DNA of 64,000 bases from Eubacterium sp. AF16-48 (GCF_003479405.1 NZ_QUHB01000002.1:310001-374000); one strand, 5' to 3'. Counted from the first letter of the stretch, positions 17,768 through 26,773 are shown. Numbers and translations are program-made. The notes: generated by a model not told the origin, from the letters alone.

Positions 17768-20407
17768 ATGAAGGAATTTGAAAAGAATTACAATCCCGCA
17801 GAGATTGAAGACAGACTTTATGAAAAGTGGCAGGAAAAGAAATATTTCCATGCAGAAGTAGACAGAAGCAGAAAGCCGTTTACTATTGTTATGCCACCTC
17901 CAAATATTACAGGGCAGCTTCATATGGGACATGCCCTTGATAATACAATGCAGGATATTTTGATTAGATTTAAGAGAATGCAGGGCTATGAAGCCTTATG
18001 GCTTCCGGGAACTGATCATGCATCAATTGCCACAGAAGCTAAGATTGTAGAAAAAATGCGTGAAGAAGGCATTACCAAGGAAGATATTGGGAGAGACGCA
18101 TTCTTAGACAGAGCATGGGCGTGGAAAAAGCAGTACGGCGGACGTATTGTTTCACAGCTTAAAAAGATTGGTTCATCCTGTGACTGGGACAGAGAAAGAT
18201 TTACCATGGATGAAGGCTGTTCAAAGGCGGTAAAGGAAGTTTTTGTTAATTTATATAACAAAAAGCAGATTTACAAGGGTGAAAGAATTATTAACTGGTG
18301 CCCTCATTGCCTTACATCTATTTCAGATGCAGAGGTAGAATATGAAGACCAGGCAGGTAAATTCTGGCACTTAAGATATCCTTTAACAGATGGTTCAGGA
18401 TATATCCAGCTGGCTACAACAAGACCTGAAACATTACTTGGTGATACAGCAGTAGCAGTAAACCCAAATGATGACAGATATAAACATTTAATAGGAAAGA
18501 TGCTTACACTTCCTTTAGTTGGAAGAGAAATCCCTATTATTGCCGATGACTATGTAGGTATTGACTTTGGTACCGGTGTAGTTAAAATTACACCTGCCCA
18601 TGATCCTAACGATTTTGAAGTTGGACTTCGTCACAACTTACCTGTTATTAATGTTTTAACAGACGATGCTAAGATTGTTGATGATTATCCTAAGTACGCA
18701 GGTATGGACAGATATGAAGCAAGAAAGGCAATTGTAGAAGATTTAGACAAGGAAGGATATCTGGTTAAGGTTGAAGACCATGAACATAATGTAGGTACAT
18801 GTTACAGATGTCATACAACTATTGAACCAAGAGTTTCAAAGCAGTGGTTTGTAAAGATGGATGAGCTGGCAAAGCCTGCAATAGAAGCTGTTAAAAAAGG
18901 TGACACTAAGTTTGTACCGGGATATTTTGATAAAACATATTTCCATTGGCTTGAAAATATCCGTGACTGGTGTATTTCACGTCAGTTATGGTGGGGACAC
19001 CAGATTCCTGCATTTTACTGTGATGACTGTGGTGAAATGGTTGTAACAAAGGAAGACCATGCAGTATGTCCTAAGTGTGGTAAGGAAATGAGACAGGATC
19101 CGGATACTCTTGATACATGGTTCTCATCAGCATTATGGCCATTTAGTACGCTGGGCTGGCCTGATAAAACAGAAGAAATGGATTACTTCTATCCTACTAA
19201 TACATTAGTAACAGGATATGATATTATACCTTTCTGGGTAATGAGAATGATGTTCTCAGGACTTGAACATACAGGAGAGGTACCTTTTGATACAGTTTTG
19301 ATACACGGACTTGTTAGAGATTCACAGGGACGTAAAATGTCAAAATCTTTAGGAAACGGTATAGACCCATTGGAGGTTATTGATAAATATGGTGCTGACG
19401 CATTAAGATTTACCCTTATTACGGGAAATGCACCTGGTAACGACATGAGATTCTATTGGGAAAGAGTAGAGGCATCAAGAAACTTTGCCAATAAGGTTTG
19501 GAATGCTTCAAGATTTATCCAGATGAATCTTCCTGAAGAAAATATTGATTTAGGTAAGAAACCTGAAAACTTAACTGATGCAGATAAGTGGATTTTATCA
19601 AAAGTTAACACTTTGGCAAAAGATGTGACAGAAAATCTTGATAAATTTGAACTTGGTATAGCAGCTGACAAAATTTACAACTTTATTTGGGAAGAATTTT
19701 GTGACTGGTATATTGAAATGGTTAAGCCTAGATTGTACAATGATAATGATGATACAAAACAGGCTGCATTATGGACACTTAAGAAAGTATTAATTGACTC
19801 ATTAAAACTTTTACATCCATATATGCCATTTATTACAGAGGAAATATTCTGTAATATTCAGGATGATGAAGAGTCCATTATGATTTCATCATGGCCTGAG
19901 TATTCAGAAGAAAACACATTTGAAAAAGAAGAAGCAGCAGTTGAAACTATTAAGGAAGCTGTACGTTCTATCAGAAATATACGTTCAGAGATGAATGTTG
20001 CACCAAGCAAGAAGGCAAAAGTATTTGTTGTATCTGATGATGCAACTGTACGTGAAATCTTTGAAAAGGGAAATGTATTCTTTGCTACCTTAGGATATGC
20101 CAGTGAGGTTATTATTCAAAGTGATAAGGAAGGCATTGAGGATGACGCTGTATCAGTAGTTATTCCAAAGGCTACTATTTACATGCCATTTGCCGAACTT
20201 GTTGACATTGCAAAGGAAATTGAGAGACTTCATAAGGAAGTTGAACGCCTTAACAAGGAACTTGCAAGAGTAAACGGAATGCTTTCAAATCCTAACTTTG
20301 TAAGTAAGGCTCCTGAAAAGAAAATAAATGAGGAGAAGGAAAAGAAGGCTAAATATGAACAGATGATGGAACAGGTTAAGGGACAGCTTTCACATTTAGA
20401 AAAATAA
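17768..20407 (+). CDS. valS: Valyl-tRNA synthetase
   Basis: Class I synthetase charging tRNA-Val. The 879-aa protein has the HIGH signature as H-M-G-H (52-55), the large editing domain, a zinc-ribbon-like C-D-D-C...C-P-K-C segment, K-M-S-K-S at 523-527, the anticodon-binding helical domain and a C-terminal coiled-coil arm with the heptad pattern [17 protein letters not shown] precedes the ATG. Expression is set by the T-box just upstream. The following small gene begins ten bases after the stop. Confidence 0.98.
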   Translation: MKEFEKNYNPAEIEDRLYEKWQEKKYFHAEVDRSRKPFTIVMPPPNITGQLHMGHALDNTMQDILIRFKRMQGYEALWLPGTDHASIATEAKIVEKMREEGITKEDIGRDAFLDRAWAWKKQYGGRIVSQLKKIGSSCDWDRERFTMDEGCSKAVKEVFVNLYNKKQIYKGERIINWCPHCLTSISDAEVEYEDQAGKFWHLRYPLTDGSGYIQLATTRPETLLGDTAVAVNPNDDRYKHLIGKMLTLPLVGREIPIIADDYVGIDFGTGVVKITPAHDPNDFEVGLRHNLPVINVLTDDAKIVDDYPKYAGMDRYEARKAIVEDLDKEGYLVKVEDHEHNVGTCYRCHTTIEPRVSKQWFVKMDELAKPAIEAVKKGDTKFVPGYFDKTYFHWLENIRDWCISRQLWWGHQIPAFYCDDCGEMVVTKEDHAVCPKCGKEMRQDPDTLDTWFSSALWPFSTLGWPDKTEEMDYFYPTNTLVTGYDIIPFWVMRMMFSGLEHTGEVPFDTVLIHGLVRDSQGRKMSKSLGNGIDPLEVIDKYGADALRFTLITGNAPGNDMRFYWERVEASRNFANKVWNASRFIQMNLPEENIDLGKKPENLTDADKWILSKVNTLAKDVTENLDKFELGIAADKIYNFIWEEFCDWYIEMVKPRLYNDNDDTKQAALWTLKKVLIDSLKLLHPYMPFITEEIFCNIQDDEESIMISSWPEYSEENTFEKEEAAVETIKEAVRSIRNIRSEMNVAPSKKAKVFVVSDDATVREIFEKGNVFFATLGYASEVIIQSDKEGIEDDAVSVVIPKATIYMPFAELVDIAKEIERLHKEVERLNKELARVNGMLSNPNFVSKAPEKKINEEKEKKAKYEQMMEQVKGQLSHLEK

Positions 20408-20417
20408 GGAGAAGGAT

Positions 20418-20564
20418 ATGATTAATTTTGAAGAAGAAATTAAAAAATTTCATCCAAGCCTTGAAATAGAAGAGGCAGAAAACGCCATCTATAACAACAA
20501 TATATCAGACATTACTGATGTTATGATACAGATGGTTGAGGAACTAAAGGGCGAGAACAAATAA
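20418..20564 (+). CDS. 48-aa acidic small protein
   Basis: A short frame of 48 codons starting M-I-N-F-E-E-E-I-K-K-F and ending V-E-E-L-K-G-E-N-K. It has a strong AAGGAGAAGG ribosome site, begins ten bases after valS and ends 20 bases before the next gene, so it is translated from the valS transcript. It is acidic and probably helical, with no membrane span. I do not recognise it; the ribosome site and context are the main support. Confidence 0.65.
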   Translation: MINFEEEIKKFHPSLEIEEAENAIYNNNISDITDVMIQMVEELKGENK

Positions 20565-20584
20565 GCAAAGGATGGATTTAACAG

Positions 20585-22066
20585 ATGATATGCTATAATT
20601 GTGGAAATGTCCTTACTAACAGTGATTATTGCAGTCACTGTGGTATGGATGTAAGCGTCTACAAGAGAATTGTGCGTTTGTCCAACACATATTACAACGT
20701 GGGTCTTACAAAGGCAAGAAACAGAGATTTAGCCGGAGCAGCAGATACCTTAAGACGTTGTGTTAAGTTAAACAAACGTAATATTGATGCCAGAAATCTT
20801 TTAGGACTTGTGTATTTTGAAATGGGAGAGACAGTTCAGGCATTTTCCGAGTGGGTTATGAGCACCAACATTCAGCCGGATAACAACCCGGCAGACCGAT
20901 ATCTTGTAGCTATACAGCAGGAAAAGGGAAAAGTAGACGAGTTGAATCATACTATAAAGAAGTTCAATGTAGCTCTTAATTATGCCAAGAGCGGAACTGA
21001 CGACATGGCTATAATTCAGCTTAAGAAAGTCCTTAATCAGAATCCTAATCTGATAAAGGCCTATCAGCTTTTAGCTTTACTTTACACCAAAAACGGTCAG
21101 TACGAGAGAGCAAAGAGAACAATAAAGAAGTCTCTTAAAATTGACAAGTGCAATCCTTTAAGTATCCGTTATTTAAGAGAAATTAACGAGTATATGGAGG
21201 ATGAAAAGAAAAATGATCCTGACAGGAGAATGGAGCGAAGACGAAGCTTAAGAGGTGTAATGGTTGACAGACCTTACTTAAGTGGAAATGATGTTATTGT
21301 TCCACAAAACAATTTTAAAGAGGCTATTAGCAGTGCCCAAAGTATTTTACACATAATAATAGGTGTCTTGCTTGGCGCAGCATTGGTTTACTTTATTGTT
21401 ACTCCGGCAAGAATTGCAGGCATTTCTGATAAAGTAAATGACACAAAGGTTGAATATAATCAAAAGATTGCTATAAAAAATTCTACAATTTCCGAATTGC
21501 AGGATCAGGTGGATACAATAAAGAAGGAAAGGGACAAGCTTAAAACGAGTCTTGCCCAGTATACTGGCACGGGAAATACTTTAAGCACAAACTACAGTAA
21601 TCTTTTAGAGGCAGTACAGTATTACTTAGCAAAGGATTACGACAATAGTGCAAAGTCATTAGAAAAGGTTGATGGCAAAATGAAGATGGAATCAGCTTCA
21701 TTTACATCGGTGTACAAGTCATTAAGTGATCAGTTGTCATCAAGAGTGGAAAATTCAGCTTTTGATGCAGGTATGAGCGCCTACGAAAGTGCAGATTACG
21801 AAACAGCAATAACACAGTTTACAAAGTGTATTGAGGCAAATAAAAACAACGTTAAAGCGATTTATTACTTAGCCTATGCCTATAACAGGCAGGGAGATAC
21901 AACTAACTCCAATAAGTATTTCAAGAAAATCGTTGATGATTTTGGAGATTCAGAATACGCAGATAGAGCAAGAAATATGTTATCAGACAATGGCGGCGAT
22001 GACGGCAACAATGGTGATAACGGAGACAATGGCGGTGATAGCGGAGACGGCGGAAGTTCAGAATAA
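20585..22066 (+). CDS. Zinc-ribbon, TPR and membrane-anchor protein
   Basis: A 493-aa protein. The N-terminal zinc ribbon uses C3, C6, C16 and C19. Cytosolic TPR-type repeats follow at about 33-205 (including A-R-N-L-L-G-L-V-Y-F-E-M-G and A-Y-Q-L-L-A-L-L-Y-T-K-N-G-Q-Y). A single membrane span is at 254-274, then a coiled coil (about 280-325), more TPR repeats outside (about 340-465), and a tail of Gly, Asp and Asn. The topology would place TPR scaffolds on both sides of the membrane. Function unknown; such proteins usually organise assemblies. It is followed by a terminator. Confidence 0.82.
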   Translation: MICYNCGNVLTNSDYCSHCGMDVSVYKRIVRLSNTYYNVGLTKARNRDLAGAADTLRRCVKLNKRNIDARNLLGLVYFEMGETVQAFSEWVMSTNIQPDNNPADRYLVAIQQEKGKVDELNHTIKKFNVALNYAKSGTDDMAIIQLKKVLNQNPNLIKAYQLLALLYTKNGQYERAKRTIKKSLKIDKCNPLSIRYLREINEYMEDEKKNDPDRRMERRRSLRGVMVDRPYLSGNDVIVPQNNFKEAISSAQSILHIIIGVLLGAALVYFIVTPARIAGISDKVNDTKVEYNQKIAIKNSTISELQDQVDTIKKERDKLKTSLAQYTGTGNTLSTNYSNLLEAVQYYLAKDYDNSAKSLEKVDGKMKMESASFTSVYKSLSDQLSSRVENSAFDAGMSAYESADYETAITQFTKCIEANKNNVKAIYYLAYAYNRQGDTTNSNKYFKKIVDDFGDSEYADRARNMLSDNGGDDGNNGDNGDNGGDSGDGGSSE

Positions 22067-22084
22067 AATATAAAAATACTAAAG

Positions 22085-22112
22085 AAGAGAACCTTAAAAG
22101 GGTTCTCTTTTT
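22085..22112 (+). terminator. Intrinsic terminator after the zinc-ribbon TPR gene
   Basis: AAGAGAACC (22085-22093) pairs with GGTTCTCTT (22101-22109), followed by TTT. It separates the valS transcript from the sporulation operon. Confidence 0.85.
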
Positions 22113-22169
22113 GTGGTTATGGTAAAACAGGTATTGAGCCATGTTTATAAAATTTTAAGGGGGATTACA

Positions 22170-22499
22170 ATGGAAGTTTTATATGAAGTAAGGGGAAGAA
22201 ATCTGTTGATTTATTTACCGGAAGAATTAGACCATCATAATGCAAAAATCATAACAGAGCAGTCGGACTGGTATATTATTTCAAACAAAATTCAAAACAT
22301 TATTTTTAATTTTAAAAGAACAAAATTTATGGACAGTTCAGGAATCGGGGTTATTATGGGACGGTATAAGTTAGTTAAAAACCGGGGCGGTAAAGTTACT
22401 GTTACTAATATTAATAATTCTATTGACAGAATATTAACTATTTCAGGTTTGTACAAAATTGTTGAAAAAACAATAACACCGGATTTATCCAGATATTAG
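22170..22499 (+). CDS. spoIIAA: Anti-sigma F factor antagonist SpoIIAA
   Basis: STAS-domain protein (109 aa) that, when unphosphorylated, binds SpoIIAB and frees sigma-F in the forespore. The phospho-acceptor motif M-D-S-S-G-I-G-V is present; S57 corresponds to Ser58 of the Bacillus protein. ATG 22170 is chosen because AAGGGGGA lies just upstream and M-E-V-L-Y-E-V is a normal beginning; the longer frame from 22113 has no ribosome site and starts right after a terminator. First gene of spoIIAA-spoIIAB-sigF. Confidence 0.95.
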   Translation: MEVLYEVRGRNLLIYLPEELDHHNAKIITEQSDWYIISNKIQNIIFNFKRTKFMDSSGIGVIMGRYKLVKNRGGKVTVTNINNSIDRILTISGLYKIVEKTITPDLSRY

Positions 22500-22508
22500 G
22501 AGGAAAGT

Positions 22509-22979
22509 ATGGAGAATAATATGAGCATTACGTTTGATGCCAAGTCACAAAATGAAAGTCTGGCAAGAATGGTGGTGGCTGCCTTTCTCACGGAGGTTGA
22601 CCCTACAATCGAAGAAATAAATGACATAAAAACTGCTGTTTCAGAGGCAGTTACTAATGCAATAATTCACGGATACGGGGAAAAAACGGGAACTGTATAC
22701 ATGAAGTGCAACATGCTTACAAATAAAATAAAGAAAAATGATAGTACATACGAAACAGATACAACCATAAAAATTGAAATAAAAGATGAAGGTGTTGGAA
22801 TTGAAAACATAGAAAAAGCAAGAGAGCCGTTGTTTACAACTAAACCGGAGTTAGAACGCTCCGGAATGGGATTTATGTTTATGGAAATGTTTATGGATGA
22901 ACTGATTGTAGAGTCAGAAAAAGGTCGTGGTACTAAGGTTTCCATGACAAAGAGATTAACAAAGCAGGAAAAAATCTGA
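22509..22979 (+). CDS. spoIIAB: Anti-sigma F factor / kinase SpoIIAB
   Basis: GHKL-type serine kinase (156 aa) that holds sigma-F inactive and phosphorylates SpoIIAA. The N box E-A-V-T-N-A-I-I-H-G-Y, G1 box D-E-G-V-G-I and G2 box R-S-G-M-G-F-M-F-M-E are intact. It is about ten residues longer than the Bacillus protein because of an insert rich in Lys, Asn, Asp and Thr at about 70-84. AGGAGGAAAGT lies at the spoIIAA stop, showing tight coupling. Confidence 0.95.
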   Translation: MENNMSITFDAKSQNESLARMVVAAFLTEVDPTIEEINDIKTAVSEAVTNAIIHGYGEKTGTVYMKCNMLTNKIKKNDSTYETDTTIKIEIKDEGVGIENIEKAREPLFTTKPELERSGMGFMFMEMFMDELIVESEKGRGTKVSMTKRLTKQEKI

Positions 22980-22981
22980 TA

Positions 22982-23695
22982 ATGGATGTATTATCGTTAA
23001 TAGAAATGGCTCATAAGGGAGATAAAGCAGCAAGGGACAAGGTACTTTTAGAAAACAGTGGTCTTATCTGGAGCATTGTCAGGAGATTTTTAAACAGAGG
23101 CTATGAAAGTGAGGATTTATTTCAAATAGGCTGTATAGGAATGCTTAAGGCAATTGACAGGTTTGATGTTAATTTTAAAGTGGCATTTTCCACCTATGCA
23201 GTGCCACTGATAGCAGGAGAAATCAGACGCTTTTTAAGAGATGATGGCATTATTAAAATAAGCAGAACCATAAAAGAAAATCAATTGAAAATTTATTTAG
23301 AAACGGAAAAATTCAGAAAAGATAATAACAGGGAACCTACGGTGGAGGAATTGTCTAAAGTATGTGATTTAACCTGTGAGGAAATAATAACTGCATTAGA
23401 TGCATCAAGAGAAGTGGAATCTATTTATAAGGAAATCGATACCGGGGATAATAAAAAGCAGACCATATTGGAAAAAATAGAGGATGAAAGCAGTCATGAG
23501 ATAATGGTTATTAACCGCATAATGGTAAAACAGCTGTTAGAGACACTAGACGATACAGACAGAAAAATAATTATTTTAAGATATTTTCAAAATAAAACCC
23601 AGTCGGAAATTGCAAATATAGTGGGAATGACTCAGGTTCAGGTGTCAAGAACTGAAAAGAAAATTTTAGAAAAATTAAAAAAGCAAATTGGATAA
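22982..23695 (+). CDS. sigF: Forespore RNA polymerase sigma-F factor
   Basis: Sporulation sigma factor (237 aa) that starts the forespore programme. Region 2 includes S-E-D-L-F-Q-I-G-C-I-G-M-L-K-A-I-D-R-F-D and the -10 recognition helix; region 3 follows; region 4 has the helix-turn-helix K-T-Q-S-E-I-A-N-I-V-G-M-T-Q-V-Q-V-S-R. The ATG is two bases after the spoIIAB stop. Its order after spoIIAA and spoIIAB and before spoVAA separates it from sigma-G or sigma-B. Confidence 0.95.
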   Translation: MDVLSLIEMAHKGDKAARDKVLLENSGLIWSIVRRFLNRGYESEDLFQIGCIGMLKAIDRFDVNFKVAFSTYAVPLIAGEIRRFLRDDGIIKISRTIKENQLKIYLETEKFRKDNNREPTVEELSKVCDLTCEEIITALDASREVESIYKEIDTGDNKKQTILEKIEDESSHEIMVINRIMVKQLLETLDDTDRKIIILRYFQNKTQSEIANIVGMTQVQVSRTEKKILEKLKKQIG

Positions 23696-23764
23696 ATTAG
23701 AATAATATAGTGTTCATTGGATATAATGTATGTCATAAACAATTATAGAAAGGATTTGACAGGT

Positions 23765-23884
23765 ATGAAAATCTTTAAAGTTATAATTATTATGGCTGCC
23801 ATCATAATGGCTACAGGAATTGGTGTTTATTTGTGCTCTCAGGCGAAGGAAACAGAAAAAACTGAAACGGCAGTTATGATTTAG
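23765..23884 (+). CDS. 39-aa single-span membrane peptide
   Basis: A short frame, M-K-I-F-K-V-I-I-I-M-A-A-I-I-M, then a polar tail with several Glu and Thr. One hydrophobic segment (about 5-25) predicts a membrane anchor. AAAGGA lies about ten bases upstream. It sits between sigF and spoVAA, with the spoVAA ribosome site beginning at its stop codon, so it is probably cotranscribed with the spoVA genes. I do not know a function. Confidence 0.6.
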   Translation: MKIFKVIIIMAAIIMATGIGVYLCSQAKETEKTETAVMI

Positions 23885-23892
23885 AGGTGGGC

Positions 23893-24519
23893 ATGAGTGA
23901 TACATTATATATAAAGTTAGATCAGTGCGTGGAAGTAACTCACGAAGATGTAACTATTGGCGATGTGGCAAAATTAGAATGTAAGAACATGTCAGTGGTA
24001 AACAGGTTAAAGCCCATTAAGCTTTTAACTGATCATTCCAATGGCAAAAAAAGATATATTGTTTCTATAATGGAAATTTTTGAAATAGTGGATGAAACCT
24101 TTGAAAATGTTGATGTACAAAGTGTTGGTGAAACAGACTGCATTATTGAATTTAAAAAGGCATATGCAGGGAAAAAATATCTGGAAATTATTAAGGTTAT
24201 TTTAATATGTGTACTTTTGTTTTTCGGAGCAGGTTTTTCCATAATGTCATTTAACAATGACGTTTCAGTGGAAGGAATGTTTGAAAAAATCTGCAAGTTA
24301 GTGGCGGGAGACAAAAATACCGGAAAATCATTAATGGAATTATGCTATTCTGTGGGAATGGGGGTAGGAATCCTTGTATTTTATAACCATTTTGGGCTAA
24401 AGAGGTTTTCAAAGGATCCAACGCCTATTGAGGTTGAAATGCGAAAATATGAAACCGATGTTAATCAGACTTTAATTGAGGGGCATAACAGACAGGATGG
24501 AAAGTTGGATGTAAAATGA
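23893..24519 (+). CDS. spoVAA: Stage V sporulation protein AA
   Basis: Membrane protein of the SpoVA dipicolinic-acid channel system (208 aa). The N-terminal half is a soluble SpoVAA domain starting M-S-D-T-L-Y-I-K-L; two membrane segments follow (V-I-L-I-C-V-L-L-F-F-G-A and M-G-V-G-I-L-V-F-Y), with the conserved S-F-N-N-D-V-S-V loop and E-V-E-M-R-K-Y-E near the end. AGAGGTGG supports ATG 23893 over the upstream GTG. Its stop overlaps the spoVAB start (ATGA). Confidence 0.92.
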   Translation: MSDTLYIKLDQCVEVTHEDVTIGDVAKLECKNMSVVNRLKPIKLLTDHSNGKKRYIVSIMEIFEIVDETFENVDVQSVGETDCIIEFKKAYAGKKYLEIIKVILICVLLFFGAGFSIMSFNNDVSVEGMFEKICKLVAGDKNTGKSLMELCYSVGMGVGILVFYNHFGLKRFSKDPTPIEVEMRKYETDVNQTLIEGHNRQDGKLDVK

Positions 24520-24956
24520 CGTGGTGGAAATATATAATTTTGGGACTAACAGCATTTGGAGGAGGCAGTGTAATTTCAGCAGCGGTATTTGCCCTTATTG
24601 CCTCCACCGGTGTTATAACCAGAATGGCAGGGAAAACCCATACCGGAAAACATGTTACTAAATATGAGACAGCAGTTGTGGCAGGAGGTACATTGTGGAA
24701 TATATTCTGGGTATTTTCCGTAAAACTTCATATGCCGGTAACGGTATCGGCAGTGCTACAACCCATAATAGGACTGTCTCAGGGAATCTTTGTAGGATGT
24801 CTTGCAATATCTTTAGCTGAGGCATTAAATGCTACGGCAATTTTTGCCAGAAGAGTGAAACTGAGAATAGGTTTTAGTTATATTATCTTAGCTGTGGCAG
24901 TGGGAAAAGTAACGGCGGCAATAATTCAGTTCGCTAACGGATGGGTTAAAAAATAG
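24516..24956 (+). CDS. spoVAB: Stage V sporulation protein AB
   Basis: Small polytopic membrane protein (146 aa) with about four hydrophobic segments, including G-L-T-A-F-G-G-G-S-V-I-S-A-A and P-I-I-G-L-S-Q-G-I-F-V-G-C-L-A, typical of SpoVAB. It overlaps spoVAA by four bases. In Bacillus it belongs to the operon whose products move dipicolinic acid into the spore. Confidence 0.92.
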   Translation: MTWWKYIILGLTAFGGGSVISAAVFALIASTGVITRMAGKTHTGKHVTKYETAVVAGGTLWNIFWVFSVKLHMPVTVSAVLQPIIGLSQGIFVGCLAISLAEALNATAIFARRVKLRIGFSYIILAVAVGKVTAAIIQFANGWVKK

Positions 24957-24984
24957 CATTAATGAAAGCATAAAGGGGAAAGTA

Positions 24985-25443
24985 ATGGAAAGCGAAGAAA
25001 GAAAACAAAAATATAATGAATATGTTAAGCGGATAACTCCTGACAATAAGTTGTTTACCGATGTGTTTAATGCATTCTGGATAGGGGGAATTATTTGCCT
25101 TATGGGGCAGATATGGGTGGCAATATTTACTTACTTTGGAATGAACAAAGAGGATGCCGCAGCCTGGACTACACTGGTGCTTATTTTAGAAAGTGTTATT
25201 TTAACAGGTCTTAATATTTATCCGAAAATAGCCAAAAAAGGGGGAGCCGGATGTCTGGTTCCCATAACAGGTTTTGCCAATGGAGTGGTGGCACCGGCAA
25301 TTGAATTTAAGGCAGAAGGGCAGATATTTGGTGTTGGAGCAAAAATATTTACCATTGCAGGGCCGGTTATTTTGTATGGAATATTTTCCAGCTGGATTGT
25401 GGGAGTCATATACATGATACTTCAGGCGGCAGGAATATTATAG
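24985..25443 (+). CDS. spoVAC: Stage V sporulation protein AC
   Basis: Four-span membrane protein (152 aa) of the SpoVA channel. The signature K-K-G-G-A-G-C-L-V-P-I-T-G-F-A-N followed by a G-V-G-A-K-I-F-T-I-A-G-P-V-I segment is clear. SpoVAC and SpoVAEb are related; position directly after spoVAB and length favour SpoVAC. AAAGGGGAAAG precedes the ATG. The usual next gene, spoVAD, is absent. Confidence 0.85.
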   Translation: MESEERKQKYNEYVKRITPDNKLFTDVFNAFWIGGIICLMGQIWVAIFTYFGMNKEDAAAWTTLVLILESVILTGLNIYPKIAKKGGAGCLVPITGFANGVVAPAIEFKAEGQIFGVGAKIFTIAGPVILYGIFSSWIVGVIYMILQAAGIL

Positions 25444-25445
25444 AA

Positions 25446-25562
25446 GAGTATGGAAAAAATAGTGAAGAAATACCTTTGGGATTGGGATTTGAATTGGCAA
25501 TGAATGATAAGGCAATGGAAAGTTTCTCGAAAATGCCTGAAGGTATCCTCCCTTTTTATTGA
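25446..25562 (+). pseudogene. Remnant of a small Clostridia protein gene
   Basis: Downstream of spoVAC, the frame from 25446 to the TGA at 25560-25562 reads E-E-I-P-L-G-L-G-F-E-L-A-M-N-D-K-A-M-E then S-F-S-K-M-P-E. This resembles, from memory, a family of 60-80 residue proteins with the I-P-L-G-x-G-x-A-L-A-x-N-x-x-A-M core and a longer helical end. Here there is no start codon or ribosome site in frame, and the reading frame degenerates after M-P-E. I read it as a decayed gene or a captured fragment. The rest of 25563-25658 shows nothing clear. Confidence 0.5.
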
Positions 25563-25658
25563 AAGCATATGAAAAAAGATATATAATAATTATGTTCGGG
25601 CACATAAAACGGTATGCCTTAAATTAAAAAATATGCTTTACAATACAGGGAGGGTACC

Positions 25659-26351
25659 TTGGATAAAAGGAAAAAAACAGCAGTTACAATTGTCATGACA
25701 TGCATTTTAATTTTGATTATGGCACTGGTAATAATGTATAGAATAAAAGAAAACAACAGCAAAGATTACACAAAGTATGAGAATCAAAACACTAAGGAAA
25801 CATCTACCATACAAAGCAGTAAAATAGGATTGCAGCGAAAAGATATCGAAAAAATATGGAATGACAGTGCGTTGGAGGGAAATAGGCAGGAAAAGGAATT
25901 TTACAGATTTGAATTTCCCATGTACAGAGGTGAAAGTGTAGAAGAGGTATTTAGCCTGTATTTCAGATTTTATGTATCATGCGAAGATGGAGAGTATTAT
26001 TTAGACCCACGAATAATATTTGGTGGATTTTATAATGTTTCCGATATAAAAGATGACAAAATTTCAAAGGAATTTACCATTTTATCAGACAAAGAAAGCC
26101 TTAAGTTTAATATATTTAAGGATGAAAAGAAAAGTGCTGATGATGGGAATACATATAATGCAATGGCGTTTTCCACAGAGAACATTGACGAATTTGAAAA
26201 AATAGTCAAAAGTAAAAACGTAAATATAAAAATAACCCTTGATAACAGGAAGTTTGTGTTTGATTTGGGCAAAGATGAAAAGAAAAAGTTACATAGTCTG
26301 ATTTCAGATTATAAGAAATTAGAAGAAAAGGTATGTGATGATAAACAGTAG
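25659..26351 (+). CDS. Membrane-anchored hypothetical protein
   Basis: A 230-aa protein with a short basic start, one N-terminal hydrophobic segment (about 7-27, T-I-V-M-T-C-I-L-I-L-I-M) and a soluble outer domain rich in Lys, Asp, Phe and Tyr. The hydrophobic end lacks a clear cleavage site and no lipobox is placed well, so it is probably a membrane anchor. Start is TTG 25659 with GGGAGGG five bases upstream; the next Met is inside the membrane segment. Family not recognised. It is followed 32 bases later by an XRE regulator. Confidence 0.7.
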   Translation: MDKRKKTAVTIVMTCILILIMALVIMYRIKENNSKDYTKYENQNTKETSTIQSSKIGLQRKDIEKIWNDSALEGNRQEKEFYRFEFPMYRGESVEEVFSLYFRFYVSCEDGEYYLDPRIIFGGFYNVSDIKDDKISKEFTILSDKESLKFNIFKDEKKSADDGNTYNAMAFSTENIDEFEKIVKSKNVNIKITLDNRKFVFDLGKDEKKKLHSLISDYKKLEEKVCDDKQ

Positions 26352-26383
26352 TTTTTGACATGGAAATACAGGAAGGATAAATT

Positions 26384-26731
26384 ATGCTGTCAGAAGAGAG
26401 AAAAAGAAATTTAGAAACAGGAAACAGGGTTAGGGAAATACGAAATGGTATGGACTACACTCAGACTGCAATGGCAAATGAATTAGATGTTTCTCTTTCT
26501 GCCTATAAAAAAATTGAGTCAGGAACTATGGCAATAACCATAAATATGCTAAAAACGTTAAACGAAAAGTTTGGAGTCTCTGCAGATTACATATTATTTG
26601 GTAAAGAAGAACATATTGAAGACATTGACGAATTTGTAGATAGTCTGTCCGAAGAGGAGGGCAGGGAAATCTATGAGGAGTTAATAGATTATTTTGTTAA
26701 TCAAAAAAAGAAAACTTATATAGTAAAATAG
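26384..26731 (+). CDS. XRE-family helix-turn-helix regulator
   Basis: A 115-aa DNA-binding protein. The HTH spans about residues 14-70: V-R-E-I-R-N-G-M-D-Y-T-Q-T-A-M-A-N-E-L-D-V-S, then the recognition helix and K-K-I-E-S-G, ending V-S-A-D-Y-I-L-F-G as in many Cro/CI-like regulators of Clostridia. The C-terminal 45 residues are acidic. AGGAAGG precedes the ATG. It may control the membrane protein gene just upstream; targets are unknown. Confidence 0.85.
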   Translation: MLSEERKRNLETGNRVREIRNGMDYTQTAMANELDVSLSAYKKIESGTMAITINMLKTLNEKFGVSADYILFGKEEHIEDIDEFVDSLSEEEGREIYEELIDYFVNQKKKTYIVK

Positions 26732-26733
26732 TA

Positions 26734-26762
26734 TTGTATAAAAAATGCTTTTCTGCTATAAT
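26734..26762 (+). promoter_or_regulatory. sigma-A promoter of carAB
   Basis: TTGTAT (26734-26739), 17-base spacer, perfect TATAAT (26757-26762). Start of transcription should lie near 26769. Confidence 0.75.
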
Positions 26763-26773
26763 ATTTTCAATTT

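Noticed and set aside
22125..22160. sigma-H promoter before spoIIAA
   Set aside because: An AGGTAT element is present but no GAAT box at the right spacing, so I do not call it.
22113..22169. Longer N-terminus for SpoIIAA
   Set aside because: No ribosome site, begins at the T-run of the preceding terminator, and adds residues not seen in SpoIIAA.
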